Assembly (NCBI GenBank): GCA_004356265.1
Contig: SMXK01000167.1
Span: 1-6,863, forward strand
Source of the DNA: Bacteroidota bacterium
Lineage (GTDB): Bacteria; Bacteroidota; Rhodothermia; Rhodothermales; UBA10348
Reading direction: 5' to 3'
Length of the DNA stretch: 6,863 bases
Shown: piece after piece, positions 1 to 5,075 of the stretch
How the letters are laid out: every line of letters starts with the position of its first letter
Numbering within the stretch: position 1 is the first letter of the stretch
Notes under the pieces: generated by a model
Database searches by the model: none
The model's input: the letters and a program-made list of their open reading frames with translations, nothing else
What the model was told of the DNA's origin: nothing
Made by a program: the position numbers and the translations under genes

Positions 1-372
1 GACCACGGCGCGCCATGGGCGACAGGCCCTGAAATGCAGATTCTGGATAACGAAGCATTCGAAGGAGGCTCGATGGGGAAAAACAGTTCCGGCTCCAATT
101 ATGACGTGCACGCGCCGATGGTGGATGTCTCAAAACCTGCCGGCGAATGGAACTCCGTTCACCTGATCGTGAACGGGCCCCACGTTGAACACTGGATGAA
201 CGGGCAGAAGGTCGTCGAGTACGAACTCTGGACGGACGAATGGCGCGAAGTGGTGAACGGAAGCAAGTGGAAAGACCATCCTGATTACGGAATGCGCGAA
301 TCAGGCCACATTGCCGTTCAAGGCGATCATACACCAGTTGCCTTCCGAAATCTTAAAATCAAGACGCTTTAA
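1..372 (+). CDS. DUF1080 (3-keto-disaccharide hydrolase domain) protein, C-terminal part
   Basis: The reading frame is open from the first base of the window, so the true start lies upstream; 123 residues are visible before the TAA stop. Seen here: an ATGPEMQILDN segment at the left edge, then the stretch KPAGEWNSVHLIVNGPHVEHWMNGQ (about residues 45-70, with VVEYEL just after), and an ending GHIAVQGDHTPVAFRNLKI. This order is the typical second half of the DUF1080 / PF06439 concanavalin-like fold. Members are usually secreted or lipid-anchored and are linked to breakdown of sugars, including 3-keto-glucosides; this function comes from the family and is not shown by the fragment. Signal peptide and N-terminal half cannot be judged. 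The stop codon is interlocked with the stop of the convergent DUF411 gene. Confidence 0.9.
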   Translation, partial: DHGAPWATGPEMQILDNEAFEGGSMGKNSSGSNYDVHAPMVDVSKPAGEWNSVHLIVNGPHVEHWMNGQKVVEYELWTDEWREVVNGSKWKDHPDYGMRESGHIAVQGDHTPVAFRNLKIKTL

Positions 373-848
373 CGACTCGCTTTGATTTCGGCATAAACTG
401 ACGTGCGACCCGCACCGTCGAATGTTAATACGTCGAAATCCTGGTGCTGCGAGGGATCAGATGATTCCATTCCGGGCGAACCCACGGGCATTCCCGGCGC
501 GCTGAGTCCAAGTACAGCAGGTTTTTCTGCCAACAGGCGTACAATCTGATCTGCAGGCACGTGTCCTTCGATAACGTAGCCACCAACCAACGCTGTGTGG
601 CACGAAGCGTACACTGGACGAACACCGTTTTTTATCTTGACAGCGTTCATATCGGTTTCGTCATGCACTTCGACTTCAAAACCTGCCGCAACCATGTGTT
701 CGATCCACTTTGTGCAGCAACCGCACGTGGGCGACTTATACACCACGACAGTCGAAGCCGCAGATACATCCGATTGCATAAGAGCGAACGTCCCGCCTAC
801 CACAAGAAGGCTGGCAAGCAGCATTAATAATCCGTATTTCTTCATCAT
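369..848 (-). CDS. Secreted DUF411 / CopG-like metal-binding protein
   Basis: A complete 159-residue protein. Residues 1-31 form a signal peptide: MMKKY, a hydrophobic core and an SAA cleavage region. The mature part opens with VVVYKSPTCGCC, giving a thioredoxin-like beta strand followed by a CGCC motif at Cys42, Cys44 and Cys45. A second conserved site is SCHTA with Cys83-His84, then GYVIEGHVPADQI and GLSAPGMPVGSPGM (about 114-127), and the C-terminal strand TSVYAEI. These are the hallmarks of DUF411. CopG, a periplasmic protein of copper-resistance loci, belongs to this family and binds copper through the Cys/His set; a role in periplasmic copper handling is therefore likely but inferred. 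No copper ATPase, CusA or CopA-type gene is visible nearby, so context does not help. The first ATG was taken as start; the second ATG directly after it is equally possible. No ribosome binding site is evident. Confidence 0.93.
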   Translation of the reverse strand: MMKKYGLLMLLASLLVVGGTFALMQSDVSAASTVVVYKSPTCGCCTKWIEHMVAAGFEVEVHDETDMNAVKIKNGVRPVYASCHTALVGGYVIEGHVPADQIVRLLAEKPAVLGLSAPGMPVGSPGMESSDPSQHQDFDVLTFDGAGRTSVYAEIKASR

Positions 849-995
849 GGAGATCGGTTTTGGCCGTGATTCGTCGGTCGGCCTGAGTCAACGTAAAACC
901 CAAAAAAGGTTCCGTGCAGACTTTTCTGATTTGTGCGTTAATTTGAAAGCTTCTGCTGTGAGACCACCCACTTTGAACATCAATATATTATTGGC
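849..995. promoter_or_regulatory. Divergent intergenic region, promoters expected but not resolved
   Basis: These 147 bp separate two divergently oriented starts, so both promoters probably lie here. The closest match to the Bacteroidota -7 element TAnnTTTG on the plus strand is TTAATTTG at 938-945, one base off, about 50 bp before the lipoprotein start, but no matching -33 TTTG is correctly spaced. On the minus strand a TTGACT sequence lies near 890 without a good -10 partner. A short inverted repeat GGCCG/CGGCC (862-866 and 879-883) falls in the leader of the DUF411 gene. None of these is strong enough to be named a promoter. Confidence 0.3.
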
Positions 996-2168
996 ATGAG
1001 CCGCTCTTTTTACTTTCTGACCCATCGCCTAATGGCGCTGCTGACCTTGATCTTTATAGGGTTTGGGCTCAACGCTTGTCAGACCTCTGAGGATAATTCG
1101 ACACCCTCCGCCGCTCAGCAGGGCATCATCAACCCTGCATGGGTAGTGCAACACACAGACACTACCACGAATTACATCGGTCTGTTCGCCGTGGATGAGA
1201 ACATCGTATGGGCGAGCGGGAGCGGGGGGGTCGTTACGCGAACGACGGACGGCGGGGAGTCCTGGACATCTTCGGTTGTAGACGGAGCTTCCTCTCTCGC
1301 TTTCCGGGACATACACGCCTTCAACGAAAGCACAGCCTACGTGTTGTCCATCGGGAACGGTACCGACTCAAGAATTTATCAGACGGACGACGCCGGAATG
1401 AGCTGGAATCTGGTTTTTGAAAATCAGGATGAGAATAGTTTTTTTGATTGTTTGTCGTTCTGGGATGAAGATCGCGGAATCGCTTTCTCTGACTCCTATG
1501 AGGGTGAATTCAGGCTGATACGTACGCTCGATGGGGGTGCGTCCTGGTCAGACGTTCCAGACGATCAATTGCCAGATGCCCATCCGGGAGAAGGAGCATT
1601 TGCCTCCAGCGGAACGTGTCTGGTGACGCGCGCCGGCGGACTGGGGTGGTTTTCAACGGGCGCGTCGGGAATTGATACCCGTGTCATTCGCACCGCTGAT
1701 TATGGTGTGACTTGGGAGGCAGCACCTACCCCGATCGAAAGCGGATCTGGAAGTGCGGGCATTTTCACGCTGTCGTTCCTTGATGACGAGATGGGCGTTG
1801 CAATGGGAGGTGACTATTCAGCCAGGGACTCTCTCCTCTTGAATACCGCATTAACGATGGATGGCGGTGCGAGTTGGACCACCGGCGGACAGAGTACTAT
1901 TCGGGGATCTATCTTCGGCGTGTCCTATGTGCCTGGATCTCCGAGTCCCACGTTGATCGCCGTTGCCCCGACCGGAAGTGACATCTCGACAGATAATGGC
2001 GCCTCATGGACCTCATTCAGCACAGATGACTTCTGGTCTGTCGCCGGTATCAGTCCGACCGCAGTCTGGGCGGCCGGTCCGGGTCGATTGGCTCGCCTCC
2101 AGTCGGGTCCTGCCTCAGACGTGAGTTCTTCAGAATCGAGTGCCTCAGACGCGAGTTCTTCAGAATAA
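996..2168 (+). CDS. Asp-box (BNR-repeat) beta-propeller lipoprotein
   Basis: A 390-residue protein with a hydrophobic N-terminal segment (about 10-27) ending in the lipobox LNAC, so Cys28 should be lipidated and the protein anchored in the envelope. Six Asp-box motifs (S/TxDxGxxW type) are regularly spaced: TTDGGESW (83-90), TDDAGMSW (130-137), TLDGGASW (177-184), TADYGVTW (233-240), TMDGGASW (287-294) and STDNGASW (331-338). Such spacing fits a six- or seven-bladed beta-propeller like sialidases or the photosystem assembly factor Ycf48. These folds are often mis-called oxidoreductase; no catalytic residues of a sialidase are recognisable, so the substrate or partner is unknown. Residues from about 371 are a Ser/Asp/Glu-only tail encoded by a tandem DNA repeat. 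The gene ends 14 bp before the CCA enzyme and is likely co-transcribed with it, although a functional link is not obvious. Confidence 0.88.
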   Translation: MSRSFYFLTHRLMALLTLIFIGFGLNACQTSEDNSTPSAAQQGIINPAWVVQHTDTTTNYIGLFAVDENIVWASGSGGVVTRTTDGGESWTSSVVDGASSLAFRDIHAFNESTAYVLSIGNGTDSRIYQTDDAGMSWNLVFENQDENSFFDCLSFWDEDRGIAFSDSYEGEFRLIRTLDGGASWSDVPDDQLPDAHPGEGAFASSGTCLVTRAGGLGWFSTGASGIDTRVIRTADYGVTWEAAPTPIESGSGSAGIFTLSFLDDEMGVAMGGDYSARDSLLLNTALTMDGGASWTTGGQSTIRGSIFGVSYVPGSPSPTLIAVAPTGSDISTDNGASWTSFSTDDFWSVAGISPTAVWAAGPGRLARLQSGPASDVSSSESSASDASSSE

Positions 2169-2170
2169 AA
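2111..2170 (+). repeat. Two-copy 30-bp tandem repeat at the 3' end of the lipoprotein gene
   Basis: Units 2111-2140 and 2141-2170 both begin TGCCTCAGACG and continue GAGTTCTTCAGAAT; they differ at one internal base (GTG versus GCG) and in the last four bases. The unit is ten codons long, so copy-number change would keep the frame and only lengthen the Ser/Asp/Glu tail. The stop codon TAA arises inside the second copy, where TCGAG in copy one is replaced by TAAAA. Confidence 0.9.
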
Positions 2171-2182
2171 CGAACAACCCGA

Positions 2183-3661
2183 GTGTCCACCGGAGATCCA
2201 AACATAAGCCATTGTATTACGGGCGGCGTAGAGAGCGTCTTGCGCCGGGTCGGAGAGATCGCTGTACAATCAGGCATCGAATGTTATGCGGTGGGCGGAA
2301 TTGTCAGGGATATTCTGCTCGACCGACCAACTTCTGACATCGATTTTGTGACTGTCGGGCCGGATTCCGGTATCGAATTGGCAAGAGCAGTTGCGGCCTC
2401 GTACCCTGGCTCGGCGGTGAATGTATTTCAGAATTTTGGAACGGCATCTGTCAGGCTTCGAAACGAGAATTCACCCGTCACTGAGCTTGAATTTGTTGCG
2501 GCCCGCCGGGAAAGTTACCAGCGGGACTCCCGCAAACCCTCGATTCAGGACGGCACGCTGAAGGATGATCAATTGCGCCGAGACTTCACCGTGAACGCCA
2601 TGGCCATCCGAATAACGCCCGATGTTTTCGGCGAACTGATCGATCCGTTTGGAGGCGTCTCGGATCTGAATGCCGGTATTTTGCGGACTCCGCTTGAGGC
2701 TGGCCAAACGTTCGACGATGATCCACTTCGCATTATGCGAGCCGCACGATTTGCTGCTCAGCTGTCGTTCTCAATTGATTCGACCGCCCGGGAAGGGATG
2801 CGCCTGAAGGCCGATCGGATAAGCATTGTCAGCGCCGAGCGTATTTGCTCAGAACTACAGAAAATCATGTCTTCTGCCACCCCATCTATCGGATTTATCG
2901 CTCTGTACGAATGCGGTGTGCTTGAGTTAATATTCCCAGAACTGGTTGCACTACAAGGTGTCGATACCGTCGATGGCCAGCGACACAAGGATAATTTCTT
3001 CCATACCCTGCAAGTCGTTGATAACCTTGTCGAGATGACGACGGAGCGCCCTGCTCACGACACGGAGTGGCTTCGTTGGGCGGCTCTCTTGCACGACATT
3101 GGTAAACCCCGCAGTAAACGATTTCGTAAAGGAACTGGCTGGTCCTTCCACGGACATGAAGAATACGGGGCACGGATGGTCCCGAAAATTTTCAAGCGAT
3201 TGCGACTTCCCACAGACGACCGAATGCGGTACGTGCAGCATCTCATTCGAATGCACCACAGGCCTGTTGCCCTGGTTGACCATTCCGTAACTGACTCGGC
3301 TGTCCGGCGGCTCGTTTTCGACGCTGGGCCCTCGATTGAGGATTTGATGATTCTGGTGCGCGCTGATATAACGTCCAAAAACCCCAAGCGTGTTCGACGC
3401 TACCTGAATGCGTTCGAATCGGTAGAAGAAAAAATGCGCGATGTCGAAGAGCGCGACGGACTGAGAAATTTTCAGCCGCCTGTGGACGGGCTCGAAATCA
3501 TGGAACGGTTTGGAATTCCACCCGGCAGGCTGGTCGGCACGCTCAAGGATGCAGTTCGGGAAGCCATTCTGGACGGAACCATCCCGAATGAACACGACGC
3601 GGCCTTGGCCTTTCTCATGGAGATGAAAGACGCAATCCTGGATCAGTCTTCCGAACAATGA
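2183..3661 (+). CDS. cca: CCA tRNA nucleotidyltransferase / poly(A) polymerase family protein with HD domain
   Basis: A 492-residue class II nucleotidyltransferase that would add or repair the 3' CCA end of tRNAs in the cytoplasm. The head domain shows YAVGGIVRD (Gly38-Gly39, Arg42-Asp43) and the metal-binding pair SDIDF (Asp52, Asp54). The base-recognition region carries LRRDFTVNAMA (131-141) and DPLRIMRAARFA (181-192). An HD domain follows with His274 (FFHT), the His304-Asp305 pair in LLHDIGKP, GHEEYGARM (324-332) and HLIRMHH (353-359). The C-terminus has the PcnB-like DGLEIM/GIPPGRLVG segment (435-452). Length and order fit Bacteroidota full-length enzymes. Sequence alone does not separate full CCA addition from an A-adding or poly(A) enzyme, so the symbol is a family-level call. 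GTG at 2183 was chosen because no ATG precedes the GG motif; TTG at 2240 is the only other candidate seen. Confidence 0.93.
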   Translation: MSTGDPNISHCITGGVESVLRRVGEIAVQSGIECYAVGGIVRDILLDRPTSDIDFVTVGPDSGIELARAVAASYPGSAVNVFQNFGTASVRLRNENSPVTELEFVAARRESYQRDSRKPSIQDGTLKDDQLRRDFTVNAMAIRITPDVFGELIDPFGGVSDLNAGILRTPLEAGQTFDDDPLRIMRAARFAAQLSFSIDSTAREGMRLKADRISIVSAERICSELQKIMSSATPSIGFIALYECGVLELIFPELVALQGVDTVDGQRHKDNFFHTLQVVDNLVEMTTERPAHDTEWLRWAALLHDIGKPRSKRFRKGTGWSFHGHEEYGARMVPKIFKRLRLPTDDRMRYVQHLIRMHHRPVALVDHSVTDSAVRRLVFDAGPSIEDLMILVRADITSKNPKRVRRYLNAFESVEEKMRDVEERDGLRNFQPPVDGLEIMERFGIPPGRLVGTLKDAVREAILDGTIPNEHDAALAFLMEMKDAILDQSSEQ

Positions 3662-3771
3662 GGAAAATATCTACGCCACCGAGAGCAAGATTTTGATTAA
3701 CGAGCGCACCCTCGAGCATTCTGCTCCGTAGGAACTACCCGTTATCTACAATTAGATTGTCTGTATGACCT

Positions 3772-3936
3772 ATGGCTGACGTAGTACGCATCATCCTTTC
3801 CATCATAATCCCACCTGTCGGGGTGTTTTTCAAAGTCGGATTCGGAATGCACTTCTGGATCAATATCATGCTGACCATTTTGGGATATTTCCCGGGATTG
3901 ATCCACGCCATCTGGGTTGTGGTTTCCAAAGACTGA
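3772..3936 (+). CDS. YqaE/Pmp3 family small membrane protein
   Basis: A 54-residue ORF translated by hand: it begins MADVVRIILSIIIPPVGVFF and ends IHAIWVVVSKD. The family pattern is clear: a first transmembrane helix containing the IPPVGVF signature (about 13-19), a short loop KVGFGMHFW (21-29), and a second helix with ILGYFPGLIHAIWV (36-49). Usual Pmp3/YqaE length is about 52 residues, so this is complete. The family sits in the inner membrane and is induced by salt, cold or membrane stress in yeast, plants and several bacteria; its molecular role is unsettled. The start is fixed by an in-frame TGA at 3766-3768, directly upstream. It stands 110 bp after the CCA enzyme and converges with the minus-strand gene at 4036, so it is probably transcribed alone. 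Confidence 0.92.
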   Translation: MADVVRIILSIIIPPVGVFFKVGFGMHFWINIMLTILGYFPGLIHAIWVVVSKD

Positions 3937-3987
3937 GACCCGGATTGGGGGGCTAGTTTTGCCGCGGCCGGATTTCGTGGCCAGGTT

Positions 3988-4021
3988 TGCGACGGGACGA
4001 AATTTGGTCGCAGATCTGCGA
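3988..4021. repeat. Perfect 14-bp palindrome overlapping an alternative hairpin, between convergent genes
   Basis: TCGCAGATCTGCGA at 4008-4021 is its own reverse complement. A competing hairpin pairs TGCGAC (3988-3993) with GTCGCA (4007-4012) around a 13-base loop and uses the left half of the palindrome. The site lies between the ends of the YqaE gene and the convergent minus-strand gene, where a bidirectional terminator would be expected, but no T-run follows on either strand. A dimeric protein binding site is the alternative. Confidence 0.55.
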
Positions 4022-4035
4022 ATCGAGGAGTTGTC

Positions 4036-4428
4036 TCAGTCTGTGCTTATCGGACGCACGTCCCAGATCAACATCGTCTCTATGTCGGCATAATCTTCAT
4101 CGCCGTCTTCCCCGACGAACGAATAATCACCGTATTTTTCCTGCTGCAGTGGCGAGAGTTTTTTCCACTGAACTTCCTCGTTATCCACAAACTCCATCGG
4201 GAACGGACTGATTATTCGGTACGATGGATGGTAGGAACGATATACTTTTTCAGCCTCGTGCAACGCTGCCCTTCTGGCACCTGCTTTTGACGCACTTTTG
4301 CCGGCCACTTTAAACGGCGTAATGGTGATCGTGGCTTCCACGAATCCATCCTCCTCTTCAGAGTATTCGGGGCGCATAACTTTAAAATCACCTGGGTGCG
4401 GGTACGCGCTTCGCTCGTTAAAATCCAT
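4036..4428 (-). CDS. Acidic hypothetical protein, 130 aa
   Basis: I do not recognise a named family. The protein has no signal peptide or membrane segment, so it is probably cytoplasmic. It starts MDFNERSAYPHPGDF and passes through an acidic patch EYSEEEDG (21-28). It then has a strand-like stretch VEATITITPF (30-39) followed by GKSASKAGARRAALHEAEKVY (43-63), a basic amphipathic helix. A middle aromatic segment YRSYHPSYRIISPF (63-76) and a strongly acidic C-terminal third (GEDGDEDYADIE, 106-117) complete it. The strand-loop-helix with GKS...AxxAA resembles the last part of a double-stranded RNA-binding domain, but the first helix of that fold is not apparent, so no function is assigned. ATG 4428 is the natural start; Met18 is an alternative. 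Convergent with the YqaE gene and divergent from nrdJ. Confidence 0.72.
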   Translation of the reverse strand: MDFNERSAYPHPGDFKVMRPEYSEEEDGFVEATITITPFKVAGKSASKAGARRAALHEAEKVYRSYHPSYRIISPFPMEFVDNEEVQWKKLSPLQQEKYGDYSFVGEDGDEDYADIETMLIWDVRPISTD

Positions 4429-4462
4429 CTTTACTTATACATTCACGGGGGTAAGACAAAGA

Positions 4463-4495
4463 AGCCGTACTGACCTGTTTCCGGGTCAGTAGGCT
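4463..4495 (-). terminator. Strong stem-loop, possible minus-strand terminator or leader attenuator
   Basis: TACTGACC (4468-4475) pairs perfectly with GGTCAGTA (4484-4491) around an eight-base loop, and AGCC (4463-4466) pairs with GGCT (4492-4495) across one unpaired G at 4467. This gives twelve pairs with one bulge. Read on the minus strand, the stem is followed by TTCTTTGTCTT, which is a moderate U-tract; on the plus strand it is followed by GGCTGTTAATC, which is not. It stands only 34 bp before the start of the minus-strand gene. It may end a minus-strand transcript coming from the gene-free region, or act within that gene's leader. Confidence 0.45.
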
Positions 4496-4581
4496 GGCTG
4501 TTAATCGGTCGCTTCTACTGCCGAATCATCATTCAGTTCGTGAAGATCCTGATATACAGTAAATGCGACTCAGGAATGGGC

Positions 4582-4900
4582 TTTTCCACACCATTGTCCG
4601 TTATTGCTCCCCTATTTAATACCTTTTCGAGCTGTTCGCTGACACAGTGTTAATAACCGCGAATTTTATCCACGAGGTGTTGAAGCCTCTTTGGTGCAAT
4701 AACGGCTTTATCATCACGGGTCGGCTGTCAAGAACGGTACATATGCTCAATAACAGACCACAGCCGTTAATTTACTCGGCTATTAAGAAAAATGCGTTTG
4801 TGGAAAATTATTGCTTGCATAACGGTCATTTAACTTTTTTATTAGTAGTCGCACACGTCGCCACTTTTGAAAAAACGACCCGCACTATTTGAGTGGAAAA
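4582..4900. promoter_or_regulatory. Cluster of DnaA-box-like 9-mers
   Basis: Compared with the DnaA box TTATCCACA, the region holds TTTTCCACA (4582-4590, plus, one mismatch), TTATCCACG (4666-4674, plus, one mismatch), TTTTCCACA on the minus strand (4799-4807, one mismatch) and TTTTCCACT on the minus strand (4892-4900, two mismatches). A perfect TTATCCACA lies nearby at 4181-4189 inside the minus-strand gene, next to TTTTCCACT at 4161-4169. The first two in the spacer point right and the last two point left, flanking the AT-rich part. DnaA binding is inferred only from the motif. Confidence 0.35.
4598..4705. repeat. 10-bp inverted repeat CCGTTATTGC / GCAATAACGG
   Basis: CCGTTATTGC at 4598-4607 and its exact reverse complement at 4696-4705 enclose 88 bp that include a DnaA-like box. 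Related partial copies occur further right: GCCGTTAAT near 4763, CATAACGG near 4819 and CCGTTATTT at 4901. The recurrence of the CCGTTA core suggests either a repeated protein site or pairing arms of a structured RNA; it may also be partly chance in an AT-rich stretch. Confidence 0.5.
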
Positions 4901-4935
4901 CCGTTATTTCTTGATCGTGGTGAATGTATAAACTT

Positions 4936-5027
4936 TCTGAGGTCTGACGCGGACATATCCGAAATAGAAACCGGTAAACCCACAGCATAAGACTACGAAT
5001 TATAGGACCACACATTGTGACCTCAGA
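4936..5027. repeat. 9-bp inverted repeat TCTGAGGTC / GACCTCAGA in the nrdJ leader
   Basis: TCTGAGGTC (4936-4944) and GACCTCAGA (5019-5027) are exact reverse complements separated by 74 bp, ending 48 bp before the nrdJ start. Because the left arm contains TCTGA twice, a second register (4942-4947 with 5023-5028) can also pair. The arms could close a leader RNA domain of about 92 nt, or be two operator half-sites. No known riboswitch core was recognised between them. Confidence 0.5.
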
Positions 5028-5075
5028 CGGCCTGCGATAAGCTATCTATCATCACCCTAATCAGCTATCCTGTCT

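Larger units (their letters stand above)
4429..5075. other. 647-bp gene-free region upstream of nrdJ
   Basis: No ORF here looks protein-like. The longest (plus strand, GTG at 4647, 81 codons) has no recognisable composition or motif. The section from about 4600 to 4910 is visibly richer in A and T than the genes around it. I searched by eye for a tRNA T-loop and for the conserved core boxes of a cobalamin riboswitch (expected possibility before a B12-dependent enzyme) and saw neither. What can be seen is a strong hairpin near the minus-strand gene, 10-bp and 9-bp inverted repeats, and several DnaA-box-like 9-mers, listed separately. The promoter of nrdJ must lie in the right part of this stretch, but no clear -35/-10 or Bacteroidota -33/-7 pair stands out. 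Confidence 0.7.

Noticed and set aside
1224..1230. Run of seven G in the lipoprotein gene as a phase-variable tract
   Set aside because: It is short, encodes Gly-Gly in the propeller repeat context and the frame is intact; no other sign of phase variation.
2951..3658. 235-codon minus-strand ORF
   Set aside because: It lies entirely inside the CCA enzyme gene, whose frame carries all catalytic motifs; the antisense translation shows no recognisable domain.
3714..3726. GAGCA/TGCTC hairpin after the CCA enzyme as a terminator
   Set aside because: The stem is only five pairs with a three-base loop and no T-run follows.
3735..3929. 64-codon minus-strand ORF
   Set aside because: It is the antisense shadow of the Pmp3/YqaE gene, whose plus-strand translation has clear family signatures.
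4647..4892. 81-codon plus-strand ORF starting with GTG in the gene-free region
   Set aside because: Its translation has no family-like motif, no ribosome binding site is seen, and it lies in AT-rich DNA with DnaA-like boxes and repeats; it looks like chance.
5008..5021. CACACATTGTG as a possible NrdR box before nrdJ
   Set aside because: NrdR boxes are paired 16-bp palindromes; this is a single imperfect inverted sequence without a second copy at a helical distance.
4936..5075. Cobalamin riboswitch before nrdJ
   Set aside because: The spacing and the enzyme's cofactor invite it, but the conserved core boxes are not recognisable by eye and the enclosed segment is too short for the classical form.
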